A DNA stretch of 64,000 nt from Granulicatella sp041433555 (GCF_041433555.1 NZ_JAPWBR010000008.1:9478-73477), one strand, 5' to 3'. Positions 8,810 through 18,424 are shown, counted from the stretch's first letter. The notes: a model not told the origin generated them from the sequence alone. A program made the numbers and translations.

Positions 8810-9790
8810 TTAAAAAAATGTCAGAAAATGATAAAACGAAATCCAACTAGTTGGCAAAAAGTTGACCCACTCACTTGTATTAATGATTGAAAGAAAATAC
8901 CCTAACTCTATAATATTGGTTATTAACGATTTCTTTACAATCTTTATCTTGGCCATACCATAAAAAATAACTACTATTACAATAGATTGATATAGAATCA
9001 TAGGAATAATAATTTCCCTTAGCGAAATAATATTCCAACTTCCTTGAATTTTGCTAAAAACAGTAATAGGTATTACAAATATGGACTCTTGCAATAACAC
9101 TCTGCTAAACAATTCAAGTAGTAAAATATAGAAAACAGATGGAATTAAGAATAAATGTGAGAGATACTTCCACAGTCTACTCTGATTAATTTTATTAGTA
9201 GATATTGGGATTATTCTATAAAGTTTCGCTTTTCTATCATTTATCTCCATTTCTCTATTAATTATTACTACACTTATCATCAATAGAACACTAATAAGCA
9301 ATAGCTTTATAGCCACCTCCAAAAACGGGGCTACTTTGTTATACTTTTTAAGGTTGATGTTGTGTTCGATTAGATAATCCATTATTTTTGCAGACTTTTC
9401 TACACCTGCTTTTAGAGCTGCAATTCTTTCCCTCATTGTTTCAGGCAATACACTTAATAAGCTATCAACACTTTCAACCCTCTGATTATTAAATTCTCTT
9501 AATTTGGAATAATTATCATTACGGTACGCAATATACAAATTACTGCTTACGAAGTTGAAATGTTGCACTTGTTCATTAAGTTCATCACTAATCGTCTCTC
9601 CACTATTTTCAATATCCGTTAGATTTTGCAATACTATTTCCTTAATTTGATAATCTTCTTTCAGAAATATAGCATCAGTTCCGACACTTGATTCAAATAT
9701 AAACAACCCACTTAACAAAAGTAAGACAAATCCACAAAAAATCAGTGTCGTCTTGTATATTAGTTTATGTACCCATCTACTTATTCCCAT
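8810..9790 (-). CDS. Lantibiotic immunity ABC permease, LanG-like
   Basis: This 326-residue membrane protein has one N-terminal helix (about 13-32), an outer domain of about 130 residues rich in predicted helix (DYQIKEIVLQNLTDIEN onward), then about five more membrane helices. With the LanF-like ATPase and the LanE-like permease it would form an ABC-2 type exporter that removes the lanthipeptide from the producer's membrane. Known LanG subunits are usually near 220-250 residues without a large outer domain, so this form is unusual. It overlaps the preceding permease gene by 14 bp. Sequence alone does not assign it; the operon does. Confidence 0.65.
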   Translation of the reverse strand: MGISRWVHKLIYKTTLIFCGFVLLLLSGLFIFESSVGTDAIFLKEDYQIKEIVLQNLTDIENSGETISDELNEQVQHFNFVSSNLYIAYRNDNYSKLREFNNQRVESVDSLLSVLPETMRERIAALKAGVEKSAKIMDYLIEHNINLKKYNKVAPFLEVAIKLLLISVLLMISVVIINREMEINDRKAKLYRIIPISTNKINQSRLWKYLSHLFLIPSVFYILLLELFSRVLLQESIFVIPITVFSKIQGSWNIISLREIIIPMILYQSIVIVVIFYGMAKIKIVKKSLITNIIELGYFLSIINTSEWVNFLPTSWISFYHFLTFF

Positions 9791-10964
9791 ATTTACATCT
9801 CCTATCTTGTTGCTTAATGATTAAGATTAGCAAAATAAATAGCAAACAAATATACATAAATATGCTCTTGCACGCATCTATATAACTAAAAGGATAATTG
9901 TAGATTAGTGATTTATTTCCATTTAGAGCAGACACCGTATCAATATAATAGATTGGACTCAACGCTGGAAAATATTGGTGCATTGAAGAGTGAATCATCA
10001 TTCTTTCTAAAAAAAGTACAAATAGTATTAAAGATGAGGAAAAAATTTTAGATCTTGTGATTTGAAATAGGATGGTGGCCATCATTATAAACAATAAATC
10101 TAGCAAGAATACAATAAATAAAATAGGAATCATGAAGTAGAACACTGAAACACTTGTTGCTTCATTATTCATACTAAAAATTACAATTGATGGAACTATG
10201 TGTGGATTGATAGTCTTAGTAAGAAGTAACATAACAAACACAAGTATCGCTACGAAAACTTGCACACCAAATACTAAGCACGTAGAAATCAATTTCTTCT
10301 TAATTTGATACGAAACAAAGGATTTAGGTATAGTTCTCCAAACAGAATCTTTTACCTCAAAACTTAAAATAAGGTCCATCATTAGTACTACTATTAGAAA
10401 TAAAATAAGAAAGAAATTAGAAAACAATTTATTTTCGCCAATTATTTCATAAAAATCACTTCTTAGCACATCAGGAAAAGACAACTCTTTGAGTTTAGAA
10501 TTATAAAATTCCAATTTATGATAGTCTCTAATGAAACTTCTCTTCACATTCTCTTTAGCCGTCTTAATAGGAACATCATCTACTTCCATTGCAATACTTC
10601 CGTACCCAAAAAATTCTGGAAAAATTTCATATACTGTTTCGCCATATTTAGCAGCATTACTAAAATATAGTAAATAATCACTTAGATTATTGTCTAGTAG
10701 ACTTTGATTAGCTAGGTTAGTATTATGAATAAACTCATAATATTGATGATAATCCTTTCCCTTCTCTTCCCCTGATTTTTTCAAATTTTCAACCCGTTTA
10801 TTTATTTGTAAAGTCATCATTGCGCCATTTCGATATTCTTCCATAATTTCATCATCAGTTTTAATTTTAGGAAGAATTATCACAATCGCCATAATCAAAA
10901 AAATCATCATTCTCTTTAAAAGAGTTTTCCAATCAAACATGATTTTCCATATGAAACTAAGCAT
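9777..10964 (-). CDS. Lantibiotic immunity ABC permease, LanE-like
   Basis: This 395-residue protein has the same layout as its neighbour: an N-terminal helix (about 19-36), an outer helical segment of about 140 residues, then a cluster of five or six membrane helices. The pair looks like two diverged copies of one permease. I start at ATG 10964, preceded by AGGGG; a GTG three codons upstream overlaps that site. Together with the ATPase encoded 12 bp upstream it probably gives self-protection. It could instead be a second exporter. There is no separate LanI lipoprotein gene, so the outer domains may take over that role (inference). Confidence 0.65.
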   Translation of the reverse strand: MLSFIWKIMFDWKTLLKRMMIFLIMAIVIILPKIKTDDEIMEEYRNGAMMTLQINKRVENLKKSGEEKGKDYHQYYEFIHNTNLANQSLLDNNLSDYLLYFSNAAKYGETVYEIFPEFFGYGSIAMEVDDVPIKTAKENVKRSFIRDYHKLEFYNSKLKELSFPDVLRSDFYEIIGENKLFSNFFLILFLIVVLMMDLILSFEVKDSVWRTIPKSFVSYQIKKKLISTCLVFGVQVFVAILVFVMLLLTKTINPHIVPSIVIFSMNNEATSVSVFYFMIPILFIVFLLDLLFIMMATILFQITRSKIFSSSLILFVLFLERMMIHSSMHQYFPALSPIYYIDTVSALNGNKSLIYNYPFSYIDACKSIFMYICLLFILLILIIKQQDRRCKYGNK

Positions 10965-10975
10965 AAAAACCACCC

Positions 10976-11863
10976 CTAACCGTACAGGCTTCTATAAATC
11001 ATACTGATTTTTTCTCTTCCCAACGATATTGAAGTGACTCCAGAGTTTTCTTCTAATAATCCATCCAAAATTATCTTTATTTCACTATTATTTTGAGGAG
11101 AAAAAACAATTTTATTGTCAGCTAACAACTCTACTGGATACGGATTCTTATAACGTTTTAAATGTAACTCATCAATAAATTTTACTACCAATTTCTTATT
11201 ACGATTGAGATCAACTGCTTTTACATCAATTAATTTACCATCTTTCAAGAAGAGTACGCGGTCATAGCATTCATCGAGATTTTCTAATAAATGGGAAGCT
11301 AAAAGCACAATGTTCCCGTTATTCTTTAAGTCAAAAATAACAGATTCAACCTTTTTAACATTTTCTTGATCTAAACCGTTGAGAACTTCATCAAACAAGT
11401 ACACTTCCGCACCACTAATCAAACATAAAGCTAAACATAACTTTTGTCTCATCCCTAAGGAATATACACTGACCTTCTTCTTGATATAGTTATTCATTCC
11501 GAGTAGTTCTTCAATTTGAATGATATCTTTTTCCTTCTTCCCCCAACTGGATGCAAATAGTTCCATATGATCACGGCCAGTTAATTGTTCATATAAATCC
11601 ATCGGCTCAAGCATTTTTGTAACAATAGCCTTATACTTGATATTCATTCCCGCATTTAACCCACTATACTGAATCTCACAATTTGGAGAAACGATATTTC
11701 CAGCTATGATATCCATTAGGGTACTTTTCCCATACCCATTAGGTGCTACTATTCCAACAATCTCACCTAACCCAATCTCAATTTTATTTTTTAAAAATAT
11801 AGGATTAGATGGAGTATATGAAAACTGTTCAATATTTATTTTTAGAGATTTCATTTTGTCCAT
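10976..11863 (-). CDS. Lantibiotic immunity ABC transporter ATPase, LanF
   Basis: This 295-residue cytoplasmic ATPase has Walker A (APNGYGKST), signature (YSLGMRQKLCLALCL), Walker B (VYLFDEVLNGLD) and H-loop (LLASHLLEN). YSLGMRQ-type signatures are typical of the BcrA/LanF/DrrA class that works with ABC-2 permeases. LanF proteins are known to carry a Q-loop Glu in place of Gln; the Q-loop region here reads VTKMLEPMDLYEQLTG, which fits. The 5' end overlaps lanB by 35 bp. A second ATG lies three codons inside the frame. It would power export of the peptide by the two permeases encoded next. Confidence 0.85.
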   Translation of the reverse strand: MDKMKSLKINIEQFSYTPSNPIFLKNKIEIGLGEIVGIVAPNGYGKSTLMDIIAGNIVSPNCEIQYSGLNAGMNIKYKAIVTKMLEPMDLYEQLTGRDHMELFASSWGKKEKDIIQIEELLGMNNYIKKKVSVYSLGMRQKLCLALCLISGAEVYLFDEVLNGLDQENVKKVESVIFDLKNNGNIVLLASHLLENLDECYDRVLFLKDGKLIDVKAVDLNRNKKLVVKFIDELHLKRYKNPYPVELLADNKIVFSPQNNSEIKIILDGLLEENSGVTSISLGREKISMIYRSLYG

Positions 11864-14720
11864 CTTGTTGCATCGCCTTTCTTCTGATTAGGATTTTTTC
11901 GTACAAAGCATAAATTTCCTGTTCTGAAGGGATTTCAAAAATACTAAATCTATTGATTAACATATGAAACATTGAAGTCATTATCTTTTCTGGTTCCCCT
12001 TCAATATTCTTTGAGTATTTCATCAATTTATCAATCGCGATTTTAAGCTCGGCATGAAATCTATAACATTTTCGAGTATTTAACATTTTCTTTAAATTAT
12101 TTCTAACAGTTTCGAACGTTCTGTGTTCATGTAACTCTTGAAGTACTCTTATCAATTTCTCTTCTTTAATTTGAAATACATCGGACAACATATCAAAAAT
12201 ATCAAATATAATATTCAAATACTCTACTTCAGAATATTTTTTCTTATTCAACTCCGCAATTAAATTACTTTCTTCACAAAAATAATTATAAACGATTGGA
12301 CTATATTTTTCTCCACCATAACGATTAATTTCTGGAAAGAACTCATCAATCACTATTTGACTAATACTGATTCTATCCCTTAAAAATAGTTTTAATTCTT
12401 CTACAAATTTAAAAGGTGCATAACAATCTTTAAGTTGGAATCGAATTCTCAAGTGGAATTTTGGATCACTATAAACTATAAAGAATAATTTAAATTTAAA
12501 ATCTCTACTTTCAATGAATTCATAGATTATATCTAGTGTTCTATTTACATATTCCTTCCTTAAATAAATTTTCATCGACAAAGTATTATTGTCAATTTTA
12601 TGAGGTTCACTTTTAACAGGAAATATTTTATCCCCTGACCTTAAGCGTTCATTTGTGTTAAGTATATGAAATGTATAATCTATACTTTCCATTTCTGTTA
12701 TATTCTCAATCGCTTTACCACAAAAATATTCCTCTCCCCAAAGAATATACTCAGATTCTCTTTTATTTAGTTGTTTAAAAATTTCACTTAAGTCAAGTTC
12801 GTTTTCTAAATCTAATACAAGCATCACATTTTCAAGTTCAATCTTTATAAAACGTGGAACATCAAACTCTTTTTTCCATTTATTTACTGCAGATTTAAAT
12901 TCATTAAATGATGATAAACTTTCAACACCTAGTATCTGCTTACTAACAGCAAACTTTGCAGGTGCCAATATGATATTTCGATATCTAATTCTTGGTATAT
13001 AAAGATTGAATCTTTTTTCAAGTAAATGAAATATAGAGAAACTACTATTTTCAAGTTCGTTACTCATTAAAAATAAAAATTGACTTATCCTTCCCATATT
13101 TAAAACATTTAACGAGTCTAATTGGCCAACTCCAACATTCTTTAGAGTATTATTATTAATTAAAGTAATGCACCCATCTACTAAGGTTACTGAAATATCC
13201 TTAAAAAATAATTTGGCATCATTGGATTGAGTATCAATTGAAATGTTATTTTTAAATATGGGAATAGATAATCCAAGATTATTTGAAGGAGATATAGAAT
13301 TAACTACAGAATATCCCACTATATCCTTATAACGTTCTTTTAAATACGAATCTACTATTCTTGAATCATTAAATAAATACAAGAATCTACCCATTAATGA
13401 ACACACTTGTCCCCCCGATAATCTATTTTCAAATTCAACAATGTCTTTTCCGTTAAATTCATAAAATTTTAAAGTCAAATCATAATTAATATCCAGCTTT
13501 TCTCTTCTTTTTTTAGAAAGCCATTCAATATAATCGTCTTCCAAAACAAGCTCTTTTTCTTTTCTTAATTGTGTTCTTTGTAGACGCAATTGTAAGTCTC
13601 CCAAGATAGACTCAATATCTTCTTCTTCACTCTGTTTTGGTAGTATATCTAATTCTTGAAGACTAAAATCAGAAAACAAAAGCTCTGTGAGTGGGATAAA
13701 ATCAAATTCACTATATCGTTTTTGAATAAAACTAACGATATTGTTGTATGGAATATCATAATTGTTTTTAAACATAAATAACTCAATAACATTACTTGTT
13801 CTCTCTACATTGTGTTTAAATTCCACAGGCAACTGTATTTCTGAAAACAGTGTATCCGCAAACAAAACTGGTTGTTCATTCAATAATGACTGCGCGTGCA
13901 CGTCAATTTGTTTAACCCTTCCCAAGGTTTTATTATTTTCCTCATTAAATGATTTTATTAATTTTTCCAAATTTAACAATTTAATAAATAATTCATGCTG
14001 ACATAAACCAATATTTTCTAACTCTCCCACTAAAATCGACAAATGATCTTTAAATGACGTTTCATTTCTTAATGTTGAAATCAAAAAACCTTCAGCTAAT
14101 AATTTTTTTATATACGACTCTAATTTCTCTTTAAATAAGTCATCGTCTTCTTTTTCATAACTTTTAAGTAACAAATTAACAATTAACTCTATTTTAATTG
14201 GTTTCCCCGTTACATCTACTATTTTTGACAACAAATCCGTTCGCTTAATAATTTTATATTGTGGTTCTCCGCTTGTTATAAACGGACATAATACATGATA
14301 ATATTCGCCTTCCTGAGTTAAATTAATATTATGATAAACATAAAGTTTACTAAAAACCAAAGAATCATTTTCAATCAGCTGCACTATCTTGTTTATCCAA
14401 TTTGAATCAACATTTAAATATGGTGTAGCAATTATTTCTTCTGAGCTTTTTTCTCCAAACTCTCCCTTACCTACTCCTGAAAAATACCCAAAAGGAGTAT
14501 TTCTAAAACAGCACCTAGAAAAATATTTATGTAATATTTCTTCACTTTTTTTCAATTTTTCTTCCACCATAAATATTGATTGGTATAGAATAGGTGAATT
14601 TAAATAAATAGCCAATTGAAATTTTTTATTATCAATTATCATATTATCAGAGAAAGAAAAATACATACTCGGTGTAAACAACGATTTTCTAAAGAAAAAT
14701 TCATCATGAATTTTTTTCAT
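11829..14720 (-). CDS. Lanthipeptide dehydratase LanB, full length
   Basis: This 963-residue enzyme activates Ser/Thr of the precursor with glutamyl-tRNA and eliminates glutamate to give dehydroalanine/dehydrobutyrine. The N-terminal glutamylation domain shows the family motif RCCFRNTPFGYFSG (69-82). The C-terminal SpaB_C elimination domain is present with YSDPKFHLRIRF (750-761), RYGGEKYSPI (from 800) and FHMLINRF (His919, matching the catalytic His of NisB). Both halves are in one chain, as in true class I systems and unlike split thiopeptide enzymes. ATG 14720 follows GGAGGGG. It overlaps lanT by 17 bp. It is markedly AT-rich compared with flanking genes, suggesting transfer. Confidence 0.93.
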   Translation of the reverse strand: MKKIHDEFFFRKSLFTPSMYFSFSDNMIIDNKKFQLAIYLNSPILYQSIFMVEEKLKKSEEILHKYFSRCCFRNTPFGYFSGVGKGEFGEKSSEEIIATPYLNVDSNWINKIVQLIENDSLVFSKLYVYHNINLTQEGEYYHVLCPFITSGEPQYKIIKRTDLLSKIVDVTGKPIKIELIVNLLLKSYEKEDDDLFKEKLESYIKKLLAEGFLISTLRNETSFKDHLSILVGELENIGLCQHELFIKLLNLEKLIKSFNEENNKTLGRVKQIDVHAQSLLNEQPVLFADTLFSEIQLPVEFKHNVERTSNVIELFMFKNNYDIPYNNIVSFIQKRYSEFDFIPLTELLFSDFSLQELDILPKQSEEEDIESILGDLQLRLQRTQLRKEKELVLEDDYIEWLSKKRREKLDINYDLTLKFYEFNGKDIVEFENRLSGGQVCSLMGRFLYLFNDSRIVDSYLKERYKDIVGYSVVNSISPSNNLGLSIPIFKNNISIDTQSNDAKLFFKDISVTLVDGCITLINNNTLKNVGVGQLDSLNVLNMGRISQFLFLMSNELENSSFSIFHLLEKRFNLYIPRIRYRNIILAPAKFAVSKQILGVESLSSFNEFKSAVNKWKKEFDVPRFIKIELENVMLVLDLENELDLSEIFKQLNKRESEYILWGEEYFCGKAIENITEMESIDYTFHILNTNERLRSGDKIFPVKSEPHKIDNNTLSMKIYLRKEYVNRTLDIIYEFIESRDFKFKLFFIVYSDPKFHLRIRFQLKDCYAPFKFVEELKLFLRDRISISQIVIDEFFPEINRYGGEKYSPIVYNYFCEESNLIAELNKKKYSEVEYLNIIFDIFDMLSDVFQIKEEKLIRVLQELHEHRTFETVRNNLKKMLNTRKCYRFHAELKIAIDKLMKYSKNIEGEPEKIMTSMFHMLINRFSIFEIPSEQEIYALYEKILIRRKAMQQDGQNEISKNKY

Positions 14721-16434
14721 TCGAACCCCTCCTTACGAATTCTGCATATTCATGATTGTCTTCTATTAATTGCTGATGAATTTGTACATTATTTACAATT
14801 TTATTTGATATAAAAATTACTTTATCTTCTGGTCTTAAATTTTCAATGTTATGATTTATTATAACTACTATCGAATTTTTACTAAGCTTACGAAGTATTT
14901 TTATTATTCTCTCTTTCGAGAATAAATCCTGCATCGATGTTGGTTCATCAAACAAATAAATCTTTGCGTCTCGTGATAAAGCTCTAGCAATCGCTAACCT
15001 TTGCCATTCCCCGCCCGAAAGATTAACACTATTAGAAAACCATGTCCCAAGTCTAGTTCTTTCCTTTTGAGGTAAAGAATTAATTTTTGTGTTTAGGCCA
15101 ACCTGGCATAAAACTCTTGAAGTTACAACACTATCTTTCTCCTCGGCAGAAAAATATATATTATCAATAACATCCATCTCTAATTCAGTAAAATCTTGAA
15201 ACTGCACCGAAGAATAATTCAATAATTCTTCACTTTTTCTTACTACCCTATCATCTAAGTACATTGTTCCTTTTTCTAATTCGTACAGCCCACATAAACA
15301 CTTAATTAAAGACGTTTTCCCCGCACCATTTTCACCTACCACAAAATAGACATTTCCTTCTTCTAAATCGAGTTGAATTTCTTCAAGTATTATTGTATCC
15401 GAACATTTCACACTTCCATGAATTATACTTATTTTTTTAAACGACTCAGGATTAAAATCATCTCGACTATTTACTTCTCGTGAATCAAGAAAATCAAACA
15501 CTTCTGTTAAGAGTAGTTTTTTCTCGTTAAATGTAGTAATACTTGACAACATACTTTGACTAGCCCCTAAATATTTATTAACAATTTGAATAGTAGCTAA
15601 CAAATCTCCTACATTAAAGTTTCCGTTTGAAGAAAAACGAATTAATACATAAATAACAATTATAATATTATATACTTGCCATAATCCCGTTTTTTTTAGA
15701 CTATACCAAAACAAATACTTTTCATCACTAAAAAATTTCATTATATTTGATTTGATTTTCTTTATAATTTTGTTAACACCACCGAAAACTTTTAATTCCT
15801 TAAAAGATTTATTCTGCGTTATCAAAAAATTGAAATACCAATTTTCTTTTCTTTGTTCTGTCTGTAAAAAATCAATTTCATAATTTTTTTTACTTACATC
15901 TATAAATTTTAATGAAGAATACGCTGATACTATACATAAAGGGAAGAGCAAATTAGTATCAATGTTTATAACATAGATAACTGAAACAAATAATACTATT
16001 GAATTAATTATTATCTCCAGTACAAAATTAAGTGTAGTATAGATTGTACTTGAACCAAAACTGCAGATTCTCCGAACCTTATTTTGAACATCTGACTCTT
16101 CAAACGAAGATAAACTTAAATAACAAACCTTCGTTAATATTTCCTCAGTAAAACTTAGTTCTATTTCCGTTCTAAAATGCATAATATTGTATTCTGCTAT
16201 TTTTCCACAAATTAGTTCTAGAATTAAAGCAAATGTATAAATTAATATTACATTATACAGTTCTTTAGAAGTTAATAACGATTGATTAACAGATATTAAA
16301 TTAACAATTTGCTGCATTAAATATATTTGAATTAATGGCAACAAACTTCTACTACAAGATAGAATAACTGATAAGAAAAAACGATACTTTGAGATATTCA
16401 ATAAATAATGAACCGTTCGAATAATTTTATTCAT
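14704..16434 (-). CDS. Lanthipeptide exporter LanT (ABC half-transporter)
   Basis: This 576-residue protein joins a six-helix membrane domain (about 15-300) to an ATPase with Walker A (GENGAGKTS), signature LSGGEWQRLA (472-481), Walker B (IYLFDEPTS) and H-loop (NHN). There is no N-terminal C39 peptidase, so it matches NisT/SpaT of class I systems: it exports the modified peptide with the leader still attached. A separate protease must then remove the leader, and none is encoded here. ATG 16434 follows GAGGTAA, 15 bp after lanC. Confidence 0.88.
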   Translation of the reverse strand: MNKIIRTVHYLLNISKYRFFLSVILSCSRSLLPLIQIYLMQQIVNLISVNQSLLTSKELYNVILIYTFALILELICGKIAEYNIMHFRTEIELSFTEEILTKVCYLSLSSFEESDVQNKVRRICSFGSSTIYTTLNFVLEIIINSIVLFVSVIYVINIDTNLLFPLCIVSAYSSLKFIDVSKKNYEIDFLQTEQRKENWYFNFLITQNKSFKELKVFGGVNKIIKKIKSNIMKFFSDEKYLFWYSLKKTGLWQVYNIIIVIYVLIRFSSNGNFNVGDLLATIQIVNKYLGASQSMLSSITTFNEKKLLLTEVFDFLDSREVNSRDDFNPESFKKISIIHGSVKCSDTIILEEIQLDLEEGNVYFVVGENGAGKTSLIKCLCGLYELEKGTMYLDDRVVRKSEELLNYSSVQFQDFTELEMDVIDNIYFSAEEKDSVVTSRVLCQVGLNTKINSLPQKERTRLGTWFSNSVNLSGGEWQRLAIARALSRDAKIYLFDEPTSMQDLFSKERIIKILRKLSKNSIVVIINHNIENLRPEDKVIFISNKIVNNVQIHQQLIEDNHEYAEFVRRGSNEKNS

Positions 16435-16449
16435 AAGATTACCTCATCG

Positions 16450-17568
16450 TCATTTTTTTAGTAACAACCTTGATACTATTGAGTCTTCAAAAAATATATA
16501 CCCATCATTTATTAAAACGATAAACAATACTCCTAGTCGTCCAAATAATATACTTTCAGGATCTCCAGGTTGAAAAGAAACATCTTTATTCCATTCCAAT
16601 TTTATTCTATTGATTATTTTTTCTTTTATTTCTTGAAATTTATCAGTTTTAAAATTTAACATATTCTCAAATATAAAAATTTCCAAAAGAAGGCCACTTA
16701 ATCCATGACAGAGCCCTAGATTATCATATATTTCATTATTTTCAACATCTCTTAGAACATTAATATAATTGTTAAAATATTTATCATATTTATCTGATAC
16801 GATTCCAATATTTTTAGCCAATAAGATAGCATGTATTAATCCTGTATAACCATGACACCACGATAAATTACTATTTATTATTTGATCTAACTTTGGGGTG
16901 TTAAATAAAAAATTTAATAATTTTCTTATAAGTTGCTTGGTTTTTGAAGTATAAACGCCATTTTTATAAGCAATTAATAATATAGAAATGACACCTGATA
17001 TCCCATGGGCCGAACCTATTCTTCCTTTAGAATAATTTTTTTCATTTAAACCTAAAACATAATCAATTTTATCAAAAACAGATTCTAGATATGACTCTAT
17101 TTTTTTCAATAATAATATTGCAGCATCACGATGCTCCCCTAGTGAATATCTTTCAAACATACTTATACAATATAATAAAATATTTGCATTCCCATAAATG
17201 ACATCGAGATTTCCTTCAAAAGTCTCTTTTTTATTACTATATATATTTCTCATCACCTTCTTATCTATCTCTTTCTCTAACTTAGTAATTTCTTTTCCTT
17301 TATTTATTTCAGAAATCACTAGAGCAAGAGATGCATATCCAGTAAAACAGGAAGACTCATCTTCGAAATAATTAACATCTCCTAGAAATTGCATAAATTT
17401 TGTTTCAAAATTCTTTTTATTATACAATCTTAATTCACATAATAAGCTTAATAGGTAATAGTAACCAAGTTCACCGGTCATCAAGGATCCATAAGATATA
17501 AAACGCTTACATTCTTTGTTAGAAATTTCCTCTATTATTTCCTTTAAAAATTCTTCTCCGAAAAGCAT
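16450..17568 (-). CDS. Lanthipeptide cyclase LanC
   Basis: This 372-residue zinc enzyme adds Cys thiols to dehydrated residues to form the (methyl)lanthionine rings. The LanC toroid motifs are visible: SAHGISG (His188), WCHGYTG (Cys238) and LCHGLSG (Cys287-His288). Cys238, Cys287 and His288 match the zinc ligands of NisC, and His188 the active-site His. It is about 40 residues shorter than NisC but keeps all key residues. The ATG at 17568 has GAGGCG upstream. It is the first gene of the operon, an unusual place for lanC. Confidence 0.92.
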   Translation of the reverse strand: MLFGEEFLKEIIEEISNKECKRFISYGSLMTGELGYYYLLSLLCELRLYNKKNFETKFMQFLGDVNYFEDESSCFTGYASLALVISEINKGKEITKLEKEIDKKVMRNIYSNKKETFEGNLDVIYGNANILLYCISMFERYSLGEHRDAAILLLKKIESYLESVFDKIDYVLGLNEKNYSKGRIGSAHGISGVISILLIAYKNGVYTSKTKQLIRKLLNFLFNTPKLDQIINSNLSWCHGYTGLIHAILLAKNIGIVSDKYDKYFNNYINVLRDVENNEIYDNLGLCHGLSGLLLEIFIFENMLNFKTDKFQEIKEKIINRIKLEWNKDVSFQPGDPESILFGRLGVLFIVLINDGYIFFEDSIVSRLLLKK

Positions 17569-17624
17569 AGGTCCATCGCCTCTTTAACATTGTGATTTAT
17601 TTCTCATGTTCATTATATTATTTT

Positions 17625-17653
17625 ATTTTAAAATGTCTAGAATAAAGTATCAA
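17625..17653 (-). promoter_or_regulatory. Promoter of the lanthipeptide operon
   Basis: On the minus strand TTGATA (17648-17653) and TAAAAT (17625-17630) are exactly 17 bp apart, about 60 bp before lanC. No inverted repeat for a regulator is obvious. Confidence 0.7.
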
Positions 17654-18016
17654 AATAAAATAGTATTTCGTAAAGCAACTACATTATTTTTAATTTCATA
17701 GTTATATTATCTCCACTATAAATTTATAATAAGATATCCGTTCCATTTTTACACTTTTTTTAAATTTATATAATTAGTATTATCTACACAACGGATGACA
17801 AATTTATGTACAAATCAGTTGTTATGAAGTAATTAATCCACAGAGATTTTTAAAAATCCCATCCTATAGCTTTTATTCATATTTACATATCTATACTTAT
17901 CTCCATAGATTTTATATTTCTCTTTTCAATATATTTCTGTTTGTTATTCCAGCCGTGTCAACACAATCAGGCTCTTTAATACCACTATCTGAAAATTAAC
18001 TTTTCAACATTCTTTA

Positions 18017-18166
18017 TAGATAAAATTGCCCCCCTATACTAGTGGAGTAACTGCTTGGTGGACAAATACTGTTGCGAATTCTGTCGAATATAATGCTGAT
18101 TTAGATGGGAACGGATGAGTATTAGATGTCAATTATTGGCTCACTTTCGCTTGCTACCCTAGATAA
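18017..18166 (+). pseudogene. Broken small reading frame, possibly an old bacteriocin
   Basis: One frame reads PPYTSGVTAWWTNTVANSVE, then YNADLDGNG, TGA, and continues VLDVNYWLTFACYPR before TAG. It lacks a good start and has an in-frame stop, but the residue mix looks like secreted-protein coding sequence. It lies just upstream of a small two-helix membrane protein, as in bacteriocin/immunity pairs. I cannot assign a family, and it may be chance. Confidence 0.2.
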
Positions 18167-18178
18167 GGGGGAAGTTAT

Positions 18179-18334
18179 ATGAAAATACTGTTTTATTTAC
18201 TATGGTTCGTATTATTTATGTTTGGAATATATTTAAGAAAGAAAAATATTGTTAAAGTACCTTTATGGGTGCAAATTTCTTCAGTTGTTTTGCTTTTTGT
18301 AGCTTTTTACGCTTATATATTTTTTATCCCATAA
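18179..18334 (+). CDS. Small two-helix membrane protein, 51 residues
   Basis: ATG 18179 follows AAGGGGGAAG at good spacing; the frame ends TAA at 18332-18334 and a terminator follows within 10 bp. The product starts MKILFYLLWFVLFMFGIYL, then a basic turn (RKKNIVKV) and a second hydrophobic helix (about 31-50). It is the only plus-strand gene in the lan neighbourhood. Small proteins of this shape next to bacteriocin genes are often immunity proteins, but no homology is recognised here. Confidence 0.5.
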   Translation: MKILFYLLWFVLFMFGIYLRKKNIVKVPLWVQISSVVLLFVAFYAYIFFIP

Positions 18335-18340
18335 ATAAAC

Positions 18341-18372
18341 AAAATCACCCTGAAAATGGTGATTTTGTATTT
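18341..18372 (+). terminator. Terminator after the 51-residue protein
   Basis: A perfect 9-bp stem (AAAATCACC with GGTGATTTT) is followed by a T-rich tract, 6 bp past the stop codon. It supports the small gene being real. Confidence 0.7.
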
Positions 18373-18390
18373 TAAGGTTCTATAATTTTT

Positions 18391-18424
18391 AGGGTCGATG
18401 GGGATTTTCCATCAACCCTATTTT
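18391..18424 (+). repeat. GC-rich hairpin
   Basis: AGGGTCGATGG pairs with CCATCAACCCT (one mismatch) and is followed by ATTTTAG. It may be a second terminator or a remnant of an insertion element. Confidence 0.45.

Noticed and set aside
8598..8846. 82-codon frame overlapping the precursor gene
   Set aside because: It is in another frame, lacks a ribosome site and has no leader box, while the 67-residue frame has both a strong site and family features.
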